The notes below the pieces were generated by a model. That model did not search any database. It saw only the letters and a program-made list of their open reading frames with translations, and was not told the origin of the DNA. A stretch of 64,000 nucleotides of DNA from Petunia secreta. Its lineage: Eukaryota > Streptophyta > Magnoliopsida > Solanales > Solanaceae. Within the stretch, counting starts at the first letter, position 1. Each line of letters begins with the position of its first letter. Positions 24,173 to 36,620 of this stretch are shown in pieces. Both the position numbers and the translations under genes were made by a program. The DNA is taken from the NCBI GenBank assembly GCA_029990175.1, contig JARKIP010000038.1, forward strand, positions 25,613,501 to 25,677,500, given 5' to 3'.

Positions 24173-24389
24173 TGAAATGATTCCTCCCAACCGAATCCCA
24201 AAATTACAGATGATAACAAAGATGTGATACCAGCAAGACCTTTCATAAATCCTTGTCAGCTAAAACAACGAGCGCATTGCTTCTAGTTCAAGAACTCAAA
24301 TTCTTCATATACAAACCCTTTTAAACCTACTCCAAATTAGCAAATGTTAATCAATCAATCAAATTTACAAAATCAACAAGCTTGACAAT

Positions 24390-24510
24390 CTATGTTGCTC
24401 GGATTCTCCAAAAATGATGCCGCATCCCTGCCGGATCCGTAAACAACCCACAACAATTGGAGGACCCAACAAGCACATGACATCATATTTGAAGAGTCCG
24501 ACCAACATAG
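24390..24510. mobile_element. MITE with CTATGTTGCTCGGA termini
   Basis: Terminal inverted repeats are CTATGTTGCTCGGATTCT and, reversed from the right, CTATGTTGGTCGGACTCT. It is 121 bp long. Flanks CTTGACAAT and CTTGAAATA are only partly alike, so the target duplication is uncertain. It lies about 220 bp upstream of the PRR start codon. Confidence 0.75.
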
Positions 24511-24531
24511 CTTGAAATACCACTTACTTCC

Positions 24532-24803
24532 TCTGTCCCAATTTATGTAGCACAGTTTGGATTTCGAGAGTCAATCATCCAAATTTTGACCGTGAATTCA
24601 GACATAGTATGTTTATGTTTTCTCTTTTGAAATAAAATTTACATATTTAGAAACTACCTAAAGAAGTACTATAAATCACAATAATCTATGAGTTAAGATA
24701 TTTAAAAGGTATATGAGAAAATGCGATAAAAAAAGAAGAAAAAAAAAACTCATTCGAGTCTCGAAATCCGAACACGCCACATAAATTGGGAGAGATGAAG
24801 TAA
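24532..24803. mobile_element. MITE, 'CTGTCCCAATTTATGT' type
   Basis: The left end 'CTCTGTCCCAATTTATGTAG' pairs with the reversed right end 'CTCTCCCAATTTATGTGGC'. It is about 270 bp and AT-rich, without coding sequence, in the PRR 5' flank or 5' UTR intron. Confidence 0.65.
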
Positions 24804-25298
24804 CAACTAAAACTAACAGTTCTAAGACTTTATACAAGAATTACTCAAAGCACAGTTCAATAATTACTGAACATATGATACAGTTGCATAGCATAAACAC
24901 CCAATAAAAAACAATAATAATAATTAATGATTATTATTAAATACTCTTTACAGTAAAAAGAAAACAATAACTACAACATATATTACCTGAAATTATGTAA
25001 ATAATAGAGATGTACCTTTAGAGTTCATTGAAAAAGTAGTTACAGAGTTAGCTTTGCCAACGAAATTCGGTTAAACTCGTCATGAATATTGAATTAAAGA
25101 GAAAATTAGTAGTAATTGCATCATGATGGCTTTACAGAAAATTAGAAATGATTTCAGATTTGCTTTATCAAATAAAAAATTAAGAGGGCTTTTGGACTAT
25201 TTTAATTACATGGAGATTTTTTGTTGCAAGAAGAAAAAACACTTCACTATATCCACGGAAGTCAATAACTAGGATGTACTAGTAATAAAACTTGTTTA

Positions 25299-25358
25299 TG
25301 ACGTGGACTAAGTGTGGGCCCCATATGCCGCCATGTAGGATCAGATAGTTCCACGTCA
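25299..25358. promoter_or_regulatory. Inverted ACGT-core pair, copy 1
   Basis: TGACGTGGA at 25299-25307 and its exact reverse complement TCCACGTCA at 25350-25358, the latter followed by GTCAA (a W-box core on the other strand). ACGT cores of this type bind bZIP factors. The pair recurs about 830 bp further out at 26132-26189. It lies about 1.1 kb upstream of the PRR start. Confidence 0.45.
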
Positions 25359-25849
25359 GTCAATATGTTCACAACTTGTTTGGATGGTTGTTATCCATCC
25401 TATCATATTGTACTGTTAATATAAAATACTACTAATATTTATCTTGATTGTTTAAAATTTTATTGAATTGTTAACGCGTATTTCATGACGATGAAAAGAC
25501 TCATTTTATATAACTATCAATTTGATGTGATTACGACATCATGATAACTTTTTTCTTTCTTGTTCCACTTAATATTCTCATATTACCGTTTATCCTATTT
25601 TTTATATGGGATTCTCCATCATTATTCATATTGTCGATATGTTGTATCATGAATCGACAGAAAACAATACTATCTGTCCAAATATTGAACCCACCAAAGT
25701 GATATACTAATATAATACAATACAATATTATACAGTACATAATGAAACGATATATAACAATTTTAGAGGTCTTGGATTCTCGTTTCCTTAAATGAAAATT
25801 TGGTAAGGAAGTTTTACTTAATGTCATATTTAACGCAAATCTAAAATAG

Positions 25850-26097
25850 TACTCCCTCTGTTCCACTTTATCTGTTATAGTTTGACTCGGCACAAAATTA
25901 AAGAAATAAAGTAAGACTTTTGAAATTTATGGTCTAAATAAAGATATAGATGTTTGTGTGATTGTAAATCATTTCAATAATGGCAAAATTGTAATTTTGA
26001 AATTAAATTCTTAGCAAATTTAGAATGTTGTCATTTTTTTTTTTTTGAACAGACTAATAATAAAATGTTGCCACATAAATTGGAGCAGAGGGAGTAG
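25850..26097. mobile_element. MITE, 'TACTCCCTCTGTTCC' type
   Basis: The left end TACTCCCTCTGTTCCACTTT and the right end GGAGCAGAGGGAGTA are inverted, with the flanking TA expected of Stowaway-like elements. No coding sequence. Confidence 0.7.
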
Positions 26098-26131
26098 TGA
26101 TTTACGGGTACTAGGTTAAAAAACTTATTGA

Positions 26132-26189
26132 TGACGTGGACAAGTATAGGCCCTCTTGGTGTCACGTTGGATGAATAATTTCCACGTCA
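26132..26189. promoter_or_regulatory. Inverted ACGT-core pair, copy 2
   Basis: TGACGTGGA at 26132-26140 and TCCACGTCA at 26181-26189, again followed by GTCAAC. Flanking words are shared with copy 1, so this is a diverged duplicate block or two copies of one small element. Confidence 0.45.
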
Positions 26190-26570
26190 GTCAACATGTT
26201 GAGACACAATCTAAAGAAGAGAGCTCAGCTGCTCAAGGGCTTGGGCCGAATCGTGACAGATTTGTAGGACACGTGGCAACTGCTGAGTATTTTTATGTAA
26301 TTCTTTTTTATTATGAAAAAATGTCGCCGTCAAGTGCTTTCACAGTTTGCCAGTTGCCAACACTTAAATAAAGTGACGGTCATGACGCCGTTTAATATTT
26401 TACGTATCTTAAAGTTACATAAATATCCTTCAACTTTGTATAACCATGTGGTTAAGCAAAAATATCTAAAAATAGAATATCTGCATGGTAACGTTTTTGG
26501 TTTGTACATGTGCGTGTGCACATGAATTTGATGTATCCATTCTTGTAATTGATCTCAGCCATAGACATTG

Positions 26571-26831
26571 CTCCCTCCGTTTTACAATCGATGGTATATT
26601 TTAAATTTCGATAATCAAATGAGTTTATCTTTGATCGTAATATTTTTATACGTCTTTTATATTTTAAATTATTAATTATTGTGACTTATAGTATTTTTTA
26701 TGTAGTTTCCAAATATAAAAATATCGTTCCAAAAAAACTTAAAGATTATATATTCAAATTCACTGTCAAAATGAATTCGTTTGACTCTTGAAATCTAAAA
26801 CATGTCATCTTTTTGGAACAGAGGGAGTATT
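26571..26831. mobile_element. MITE, 'CTCCCTCCGTTTTAC' type
   Basis: Left end 'GCTCCCTCCGTTTTAC' and right end 'GGAACAGAGGGAGTAT' are imperfect inverted repeats around 230 bp of AT-rich DNA. Confidence 0.6.
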
Positions 26832-26839
26832 AATTAATG

Positions 26840-27600
26840 GTCACCATCAACTTTTCAAAATAATGAAATGTTTTACCAAATTGATAAAAAAGTAGTATTA
26901 TTCAATGTTACATCAGTTAGGTGTAGAAATGTCACCTATAATGTTAAACTTGTAAGACCAAATGTAAACCACTAATTGTTTTCAATTTTAGTAACTTTTA
27001 AAGAGTGGTTTTTAGCAACCACATATACTACTACAATTGTATCCAGTTAATGCTTTTATTAGTTATCACAAATAGTGCTTTTCGGCTTCATTATCGTCTG
27101 GATTGTTGGTTTTGGCTATTTTTGGAATTTTGCTACTTAACGATCACTTAAATTATTCCTTGGATGTTCGACATCAATTATTAACAAATGTTTCTAAATT
27201 GGCTACAGCACATTAGTCATTTTGTCTCACATCAGCGCACAATACTTTGATTATTTTTGGTATCACGCTTTCATACATCTTTTCCTTCTTATGTACGTGG
27301 GGCAGCTTCCTTCATAAAAAAAGAAAAAGAAAAATTGCACCATATCAAGTAGAGCAAGCAAGTAAATTCTACATACATTGAATAACCAACAAATATATGA
27401 TCCAACAATTTAACAGCTCATTCACTTTTTAAAAAAAAGCAACTATAGTTTTCATTCAGATAAGAAATTAGGATAATATATGACATCGTTGGGGTAAAAT
27501 CCAGAGATCAATTCTTTTCGTAAATCTCGTGGGTGTTTTCTTAATCAGTAGCAACGGGGAGGTGACATATGCAGCAAACGAATAGTAGTAAAGTTTTCAT
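26840..27600. other. Intergenic, no gene seen
   Basis: AT-rich DNA with no recognised exon, RNA gene or element end. Confidence 0.4.
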
Positions 27601-27601
27601 T

Positions 27602-29757
27602 TGTACTGGTAAAAAATCGGACGGAAAATCGTTACACATCATCAGCGACGTGGCAAACACAGCTTGTATATTGGAGTCAACACAAATGGTATGAAGCGTA
27701 AAAGCAGTTTAGTTCAAAGGAACCAACCGATCGCTTTATCAGTCGGATAAGTTCAGAAGATTAGCTTGACTCTCAACCACCTACGCTATTTTCAGAGGCC
27801 GTTGAATGTGGATTAGAACGTGGAAGAGACATGCAGGGAGTGGAATCATGCTAGGGTTTGGACTCTTCTGGTCAACCTAGCTTTTAAGCTACTTTTAACT
27901 TTTTGGAGTGTTTGGCAAAGTGAAACACATGAATCCAACTTTTGGCTTTTTGGCTTTTTAGCTTATTTGGTTTGACCGTGAATGTTATATTATTATTCTT
28001 AGTAGTTTTTTAAATTTCAAAAATATCCTTACTTAAACTCATCTTCCTCTGATTGTTACCCTCTGTTAATCCTTTTCTACATCCACCACATCGATGCCAC
28101 CATCTTCAACCATCAATGGACCTTCGTTTCATCATATATTGAAATTGGATAAGCAACAAACTTCAAATGAGAAAAAAATTATCTGAAACTAAGCTTGTTC
28201 AAATTGGCAGAAGAGGAGAAATAAATCAACTCAACCTAGATAATTCCATCATAATCTGTCGAAAATACAATAGAGTATTTCTTTTGTGGGTGTTAAGAAT
28301 GTCGAGATGAAAGAGCTTGGTTGTAATGATGTGGGTGGTCCGACTTTAGAGGAAGAAGAAGAGACGGGATGGGCCGGAAGTTCTTTTTTAATTTCCTAAG
28401 CTTTTAATTTAGGGAGATTTACAAAAATATACAAACCTAACATCAAATTTACGAAAAATACCGATACTTTTTCATTTTACATAATATAGCAATACTTTTT
28501 TTACAAAGAATATATAATTTTCAATAAAACAAGAGAAATGAAGTTTTCTTTCTCCCCAAGCCCACTGCTCCAGATTCAGGGTTTCTGTCGCCGACCGACT
28601 GCCGGTCCCCGACGGTCAGTCGCCGGCCGGCGGTGGTAGTTGGCCGATTTTTTTTAAAAAAAATCTGGAAACACAAGCATAAAACATATAAAAAAAAATA
28701 CACATTCATACTTTAAGAAAGAGCATATATAACCAATGAAAATACATAAACTTACATAAACTTTAAAACATACAAAACATACTCCTATATACACTCACAC
28801 CATACAAAGACATACAAATGAATTTTTGGACATACAAAGACTTATTCACATATATATGAAGCACTGATACACTTAAATACAACTATATACATAAATATAC
28901 AAAATAAAAAATCAAAAGTATTCACAAACATATAAATAAAAATACAAAAATATATAATCATACAGTAAAAAATACAAAAACCACAATTATACAGTAGAAA
29001 CCCAAAAAAATCAATTAGAGATTTCAAAAGATTTTAAAGTATTTTTTATGCAAAACAAATACATACACATAAATACAAAAATATATATACGTATATGTAC
29101 ATAAGTACACATCCAAAACAAAAACAACACGGAAAAAAAAGGAAGAAGAAGATCAGTGGCAGCAGATCCGGCCGCCGCCGCCAAACACCAGCAAGGGAAG
29201 ACGACAACGTGAACAGTAACAGCCTCACCAGAGATCGGAGATGGGGAAGAATGGCGGAGGGGTGGCTGTGGGTGGGTGGAGTGGAGAGAAAGAGAGAGAG
29301 AATTAGGGTTTTGTGTTAGGGAGGGAGGGAAATGAAGAAAATGATATGTATTGTAATATATTTAAAAGTATCATTATTTAGGGTAAATATTTAAAAATAT
29401 CGGTATTTTTCGTAATTTAGCTATTAGGATTGTCATCTGGTGTAAATTTTCCTTTAATTTATAACTTATATTAAGGGTTTGAAAGCTATTTTATTAATTA
29501 TATGTGTAAGTTTTCTATTTGTTAATTTTAAAGGATATTTTAGTTATTCTAGCAAAAAATAGTGCTTATCAGCATTTTATTACGAAACACCTCAACAACT
29601 TTTTTTCAGTTCAAGCACTTTCATCCAAATAGATAACTGCTTATTTTTTTTAAAAAAAGCACAAGCACTTGAAAAATACTTTTAAGCACAAAGCTACTTC
29701 TTTAAGTCAAACCAAACGGGCTCATAATTAATTGAATCATCCGTTCACTCTGTTGAT
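27602..29757 (+). mobile_element. Tat-type LTR remnant with a large inserted block
   Basis: 27602-27870 matches 40747-41040 (shared 'GGTAAAAAATCGGACG', 'GATCGCTTTATCAGTCG', 'ATGCTAGGGTTTGGACTCTT'). 29727-29757 matches 41757-41785 ('AATTAATTGAATC'). Between them the original LTR body of about 0.7 kb is replaced by foreign AT-rich DNA with foldback-like ends, itself holding the Mutator-like element at 28412. No coding capacity. Confidence 0.6.
28412..29452. mobile_element. Mutator-like element, 1041 bp, perfect 9-bp target duplication
   Basis: TTTAATTTA flanks it exactly (28403-28411 and 29453-29461). Termini are GGGAGATTTACAAAAATATA on the left and GGAAAATTTACACC reversed on the right. The subterminal word 'ACGAAAAATACCGATA' is present in both arms in inverted orientation. 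The middle has GC-rich islands (28570-28650 and 29155-29300) unlike the AT-rich arms, as in elements that have picked up host DNA, but I recognise no gene in them. Confidence 0.8.
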
Positions 29758-29759
29758 GG

Positions 29760-30870
29760 TGGCGCCAAGCGGGGCAGCGCTGTGGTTGATGCAGTTTCAT
29801 TTTGACGGGTTAGAAGCAAGGAAATTCCTCTTTGTTTTCATGTTTCGTGCTTGGTTTTTATTAGTGATAATTATACTCGCTTGGTGCAGAATTAGCATAT
29901 TATAATTCATTGAGATATTTATGAATTGAATCAATCTGAAATACATGTGTGTGTGTGTATTGTTTAAATAGCTCGACTATGTTTCAGTCGTGGTTAAGTA
30001 GTTAATTTGGTTTTGCCTAGTGTAAGCTAGAGTTTTGCATTGCCAAGCATGAACACATTTTAACTAGGTTGGTTTGCTGCGAGTATGAAGATCTGTTTCT
30101 AAACTTTTACTCCATCTGTCGCAAAATGAGTGTCTGCGTTTGACTGGGCACAAAGTTTAAGAAAATAAAAAAGACTTTTAAATCCTGTGGTTTAAAATAA
30201 AAGGTGTGTGTAACGTGGGCCAGAATCTTTAAATCTTGTGGTCCAAAACAAATCTTAAATTTAAAGAGTTGTCATAAAAGGAAAGAAGCACTCATTTTGG
30301 GACAAACAAAAAAGGAAAGGTAGACACTCATTTTGAAACGGATGGAGTAATGTTTTAGTTCAAGCATGAATTGTCCATCACATGCTTTGTCGATTCAAGC
30401 ATTGAAAATTGTATGTCTTGTGTTGGTTCGGTTTAGTTTAAATGTAAGTATGTCTTGTGGTTTATATGTGAAATTTATTTCAACTTGCATTAAAGCATGA
30501 AGTTATTTGTTCAAGTTAGCTTTGTCAGAGTCAAGAGGGTCATTCTAGTTATTTTTTGGCATGAAATGGTCCTGGAATGTTCTTTTGTGTTGTGTTGTTA
30601 GTTTGGATTCAAGTCCAGTTTGTCTAGCATAGTTTTGAGTCTTTAAGTCAAAGGTTATTGGAAATCATCTTTGGGTCAAAATAATTAAGTGTTTTGTTGG
30701 GACTTAGTTCTTTTAGTTAGAAAAATCTGAAAAGGTTAAAACTTTGAATATTAGTTGAAGAAAAAAAAAAGAGAAAGTCAAAACTTTGGGGGAAGGGGTT
30801 GCACAAAAGAAGAATGTTGTGAGTCTTCCTTTTGGTTTGGTGAGGAGCTTGTACAAAACTGGTAACTTTT
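29760..30870. other. Intergenic with one MITE; no gene seen
   Basis: A MITE at about 30108-30350 has ends 'ACTCCATCTGTCGCAAAATG' and, reversed, 'ACTCCATCCGTTTCAAAATG'. A (GT)n tract lies at about 29944-29960. No exon was recognised elsewhere in the stretch. Confidence 0.5.
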
Positions 30871-30909
30871 TCTGAAATTGCATTAAATGGCTAGCTGTTA
30901 CCAACAGCT

Positions 30910-31410
30910 CTTGGCTAGCCTTCCCCCCTCCCCCACCCCTCCCCCCCCATTTTTCACCTCATTTTTCTCTTATTTACATCACTTTCACCCCAATTTTTAC
31001 CCCTCCCCCCCCCATTCCCCCTTCTTTTTCATCTATATAAAGGTTGTTTCCTCTCTTCATTACAGACTTCAGATTAGAAAAAATACTTCTCTCTACACTT
31101 CATTAGAGAGCTGAAAAATACATCTTCATACATCAGGAAACACTTCACAAGAGCTGAAAAAAAAAACAGTTCACTCACATTCAGATCTAAAACAGTAAAA
31201 AATATAGAGAAAGAGATAGAAAAATTGAGAGAAAAGAAAAGGGTGCAAGAAACTTGAGAGTTAAAAGAGAGGTTGGAGATTTAAATTTAGAGTCTTAGGG
31301 AGGGAGTAAGGGACTGGTTAGCTTTTGTTGCTGCTGGTTATGTGGGAATTATAGTTGCTGGAAATACATTGCTATTGCTAAAGAATATTTTACGTATAAG
31401 GTAAGTTTTC
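30910..31410 (+). promoter_or_regulatory. Promoter-like region with 5' UTR and splice donor, no coding sequence identified
   Basis: C-rich tracts at 30925-31020 are followed by CTATATAAAGG at about 31033, then a CT/GA-rich leader of about 330 bp ending at an AAG|GTAAGT-like donor near 31400 ('GTATAAGGTAAGTTTTC'). This looks like a TATA promoter with an untranslated first exon. No downstream coding exon is visible before the solo LTR at 31744, so it may be a retroelement leader or a gene start cut off by insertions. Confidence 0.35.
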
Positions 31411-31743
31411 TAAAAAAATGTATTTAGTTTCTTATGTATCATGACATCTTTGAACCAAATGATATAATGAAAGTGTTTTAAAGTTTGGTCCATATGTTAA
31501 ACTTGAATTGACTTGTATCAGGCCGATGAGAATTTTACCTCATTCATTGTCTTGCTTTTGTGTCTACTACTTAGTCAAAAGAAAATAATGAGATATTGGT
31601 TATTACTTTCATATTTATACCTACTTTCTTTACACATGAATACTTGCTGTTACGAGTTAAAGAAATGGAAAGGAAATTACAAACTTGCAATAAATGGCAC
31701 AAACTCAAATTGGCAGATTTGTTAGTTCATTCTAGGCCAAGAG

Positions 31744-34340
31744 TGTTGACACCCAATTTTGTCTCTCCTTTTTCGAAAATCGGCTATAAATTAACTTAAA
31801 ACACAATTTGGCTATTTGTGAAAATTTGCATTAGAAAGCATGTGTTTATTTGTGTTATCCCCTACTTATATATTACATACTTAAATAAGACTATATTACG
31901 TAATTTTATATTATTTAGGCTATTTATCAAAATGTGGTTGTTTGTGCAATTTTAAGTGCATTTATAGCATTTAGTAAATATTTGTGGCTATTTATACATA
32001 ATTGATTTAATTTACATTTCAATTTCTTTTTGTGTGTGCATTTCACTATTTGTTCATACCGTTTTATATAATATCTATATATATATTTTTCATTTATTCA
32101 GCACCTTTAAGTAAAATATTAGCCGAACAAATAATCAATTCATTTGGACTTCTTGATTTGTCATATTTGAGTTTCTTTTAAATTTAAATATGTGCAAGTC
32201 CTCCTTTTTAAAGCACTCATCTTGAAATCTTTCCTACGAACCTAGACAAGAATCCGTCTAGGTACGTCCATTCCGTTAGAAATCAATTGCAGTTTTCTTC
32301 CAATCATTTAGTTCAAATTCTCTTGAATATTCATATAATTATTTTATTCCAAAATATTTCTTTTTCCATTATTTGAAAATCCTCCTTTGTCTTGAACTTA
32401 GACAAATGTTCGTCTAGATACGTTCACAGTTGTATTTAAAATTTCATTATCTTCCTACTTTATTTTTGAATTAAGTCATTCCTAAATTTCTATAATTATT
32501 TTCGTATTGAACCTAAACAATTTTCTTAACCAAATACATTCCCTTTATTTGAATTTTGAAAGAAACATTTTCCAAATCTTCTCCTTGATTTAATTATCTT
32601 TTCCAAATCTCTTATTACCTAAATTCCTCCCTAAACTCATTCCCAAATCCCCTATTTTTCTCTCCCATTTTGGAAAAACTCCCCAACAACTACTTTTTTT
32701 TTTTTTCTCAAACTCTTTATTATAATTGTTTTTTTTCTCCATTCCATCATCAGGAATATACACGATCACCAACATACACAGTATAAAAAATCAGCAGACC
32801 CCACACCCTTTCTTCTTCCTCATCCCCTATACAAACACCTACAGTACCCTCCACACGCCATTACACCACCACCGCCCTCCTATTGGACACTACAATAAGA
32901 GCAGTTACACAAAAAATCAGTACATATTCAGAATACACACACGTTAATCAAACAAGAAACAATTACACATCCATCAGTGGTGAAGACCACCCATCAAACA
33001 ACAGACTCATCCTCACCCCTCCTTTGTCTTCTCCACCATATCATTAGAAAAATACAAACATCAGTACATATCTTAATATATACACAAAAATACACAACCA
33101 GGCAAGATACACAGTACAATACACGGACAATTATCTTCTTCAACACCCATACCCTATTTTCCTCACTTTCACCATGCCTCCCCATCACAACCTCTCATAT
33201 TCCCCACCATTATACATCATTATCAGATCCACCATATTCACACACATACAATACTATTTACACACCATCAAAATTGGGCAAACACATAAGCCCAAATAAG
33301 AAACGAACAACATACACACACCTACAAGCAATAATAGAAATCGATCGGGGAGGGGTACCAAAGGAAGAACAAAATCGAAAGGGGTTTTTGGGGAACGGGT
33401 CAAGATCATAAAATCGCCACCGCGCTAAAGTCACCGGAATTCTTTCGCCGGCGATATCACAGTTTTGTTCAGTTTTATGGGTCATCATCTATTGATTGGT
33501 TGTTGAAATTGAAAGGGAGTAGCGGGAGTTGTGGTGGCGCTACTGCTCGTTTGCTGGCAGCTGCTCCTCCTCGCCGGTGGACTACACCTCTGCGTATCGG
33601 GCTCCGATGCTCTGCTTATATGTTTGGGGACTCGGAACCCGACAATGTTTCTGGTTTTAATGGTTTCACTGTTATTGTTATGTTGTTCTATTATGCCTTT
33701 GCCTTGTTTGTCCGATTTGCAGGTGAACGTGAATTCCCCGATGATTGGTGACTGAAACAGAGTAGTGGGGTGGTAGCGACGCTATTAGGCAGTCGCTCCT
33801 CCGCCTCCAATCCACTTGTTTCGTCGTTGGTTCACTACTAGTTGCCTCGTTGAACTTGACTCTGCCTATAGTTTTTTTTGGGATTAGTTCACGTTATCAT
33901 CCCTTTTCACCTTTGTCCAATTCTGCTTATTTCACTATACTGTGTTATACTGTTGTCTAATCTTTTACTGGAGAATTGTTTGATGCAATGTACTTTGGCG
34001 AAAGGATTATATTGGCCTACACACTGAATTGACGGATAATACATCAATTATTTGGCCAAGGAAAATAATTATTTATTTGAGGCCTATTGACTGATTTGAA
34101 CACGATATTACACTTGAACAGTCTCATTCCTGTGTCCCTAAAACAAAAAGGCTATGATGATGTGTATGATCCGTAATTGCAAAACGAGCCGGCGATGGAG
34201 TGGTGGGACCGGCACTTGGCATGGCAACACGACCGGCCAGCGTGTTTGCAGTCGTGCCGACGTCCCTAACCTCTAGCCGATTCATACACACTTGAGCCTA
34301 CACTTTTATAAAAATTCCTTTCCCCTTTATTTTAAATTGC

Positions 34341-34386
<46 letters not shown>

Positions 34387-34913
34387 TACTAACTTAACTT
34401 TATTTATTTTTTGCGAGGTACAATTTTGAAGACGACGCTCCAAAAATGCCTTTTAATCGCATTACCTTTATTAATCTTTGTTTTATTATTATTATTAATT
34501 TGTTTTGATATACTAACTAATCTGTTTTATTTTGCTAGGTGCAATTCTCTAAGGAAGAAAATTAGTAGAAAAGACTATTTTTATTCACTTATAAATTTTA
34601 TGCCTAACTTATACATTGTTTACTTCTAGTTTGAATCCCAATTATAAAGTCCCCGGTACCCATATTTGGTGGAGCTTGAGAGGTGCCTAACCCCTTCCTC
34701 TCGAGTTAACTTGAACCTCTTACCTAGAATTTTATGTTCGTAGACTAAGTTTCGGAGTTAATTGTTAAAATTAGCTAGAAACAAAATAGGTGTCCTAATA
34801 CACCTAGTTAAAAAATATGTTAGGTGGTGACTCCAACTCTTTACCCGTGAGTTACCCAATAAGTCGAGCCCTTTTTCGAGCTTTAACCGGTTCGGTAGAA
34901 ATAGGATGTGACA
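31744..34913 (+). mobile_element. Solo LTR, ~3.17 kb
   Basis: It starts TGTTGACACCCAATTTTG, a familiar gypsy LTR start, and ends GGATGTGACA. Flanking 5-mers are AAGAG and AATAG (4 of 5 match). There is no primer site, polypurine tract or protein. A GC-rich stretch at 33400-33760 has short open frames without recognised domains. Its 3' part matches the fragment at 35590-35857. Confidence 0.6.
34341..34386. repeat. (TAT)n microsatellite
   Basis: About fifteen TAT units inside the solo LTR. Confidence 0.95.
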
Positions 34914-34919
34914 AATAGT

Positions 34920-35589
34920 TTTTGGCAGTGGTAAAGAAATGAATCAGTTTCAAATAATATGGTGACGAGTGAATAATGTAAAAGAGATACAGGTTACATG
35001 ACTGACTTCAATATTAAGCTAACCATATCAATAACTAACAAGTGGTTAGATCTGCAAAAGAGTGAGAAGGAATAATGTTTGTTGTTTTACTTTTGACCAT
35101 TTTGGCCGTCAGTACTCAAGCAAATGAAAAGTTACTTTTATACAAAATTAACTTGTTGAAAATATAGCAAATAAATAAAAGGGGGGCACATGTTCAATTG
35201 CTTGTAAATAGAATAGTTTGAACATGTAGAAAGAAGCAAGCAACAAGTTTTCCAATGTTTAAAATGAGTTAATACAAGAGCTCTCCACGCTATCATAACA
35301 TCCATAATTAAAGAAGTGGCACGGTTTAGGCAATGTCATAGGCTGAAAATGAGATTTAAAGTCTTAACTCGTATCGTTTACACTGGAACTCATTTTAAGT
35401 CAAAAGATATCGAACGGGTGAAGTCACTGCACGATCTAATTGATTTATATCAGAAGATTTCAAACGAGTGAAGTGCTCGCGTGATTATATCTCGATTTGA
35501 GTGTCCATTTGAATGGACAAATTAATAAATCAAAGCATAACAAATAAAGGCAAATACAACGAACAATCTCAAAAGTCGAAATGCGTCGG
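34920..35589. other. Unassigned repeat-like DNA
   Basis: No gene was seen. Direct phrases such as 'GGGTGAAGTCACTGCACG' and 'GAGTGAAGTGCTCGCGTG' near 35410-35490 suggest more LTR-related sequence, but it could not be assigned. Confidence 0.3.
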
Positions 35590-35857
35590 TAAAGCAACTG
35601 TGCTTGGCACAGGACTCGAGGGTGCCTGACCCCTTCCCGAGAGTCAACCGAGATCCTTACCCGGAACTCTGATGGAGACTACTAAATGTGTCATAGGTGT
35701 TCTAGATACACCACTTTGGTGACTTGGCACACCTTTAACTTGTCAAGTGGTGACTTCAAAAATCTCTTAATAATTGTGTACCTACTAAAACCCGTCACAA
35801 CCTTTTAAAACTAATAGTACTAAATTTCTTTCTTTAAGTTGAAAAAGGGTCATGACA
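35590..35857 (+). mobile_element. 3' fragment of the same LTR family as 31744-34913
   Basis: Shares 'GGTGCCTGACCCCTTCC'-like words, 'TACACCACTTTGG/TACACCTAG', 'GGTGGTGACTCC/AAGTGGTGACTTC' and the terminal 'TGACA' with the solo LTR end. It abuts the integrase fragment directly. Confidence 0.5.
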
Positions 35858-35861
35858 GGTA

Positions 35862-36620
35862 GAAGTAGTTGCTTTAGAGACACGAGAACATGAAGTTATC
35901 AAATTCATCCATCAAAACATTATGTATCGTTTTGGGATCCCGAAGGAAATCACCTACGACAACGGCAAGCAGTTCGTTGCAAGACAGATCTCATCTTTCT
36001 TCAAAAAGTGGGGGATCAAGCGAATTGCGACAACTCTGTATCTCCCCAGCACAAACGGACATGCTGAGTCTTCTGAAAAAGATGATGGACAAGCCAAAAT
36101 GCAATTGGCTGGATGAAATCTCAGGTGCGATGTGGGCTCATCGAACAACGGTGAAAAACATCACTGGCGAGACTCCGTTTTCAGTTGTCTATGGAGCAGA
36201 AGCATTGATTCTGGTGGAAGTTGATGAACCAAGCCTCCAGTTCACTCACTCCACCTATGAATCAAACAAAGAGGCCATGCTGATAGACTTAGATTTGCTC
36301 GAATGGGAAGAGAGACATGGCATTGATTCGAATACAAGCACAAAAGCAAAGGGCAAAAAACTATCTCAACAGAAAAAAATCAGGTGTTGAACTTTTAATG
36401 CAGGTTATTATATACTAAGGAAGAAACGGCCAAAGAAGCATGAGCCCAACAAAGGCAAGTTAGAGGCAAATTAGGAAGGACCCTACCGAGTCAAAGTAGC
36501 GGTAGGTAAGGGATCTTATCAGCTGGAAACACTAGATTCAAAACCAGTCGACTTCAACTGGAACATCACCCAATCGAAAAAAATACTACTTCTAAAAACC
36601 TTCTATATCGTATAATCCCA
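35862..36620 (+). pseudogene. Ty3/gypsy (Tat-like) integrase C-terminal fragment
   Basis: Translation gives RFGIPKEITYDNGKQFV (second catalytic Asp), WGIKRIATT, NGHAESS (catalytic Glu), then in another frame MWAHRTTVKNITGETPF and VVYGAEAL, and after a stop near 36386 the C-terminal PYRVKVAVGKGSYQL region. The frame change near 36070 and the stop mean it is dead. The first catalytic Asp, RNase H, RT, protease and gag are missing, so only the 3' part of the element remains. It reads on the plus strand toward the LTR at 40747. Confidence 0.8.

Noticed and set aside
33500..33755. Hydrophobic open frames in the solo LTR
   Set aside because: Two overlapping frames of similar length with no start context or family match; probably untranslated LTR leader.
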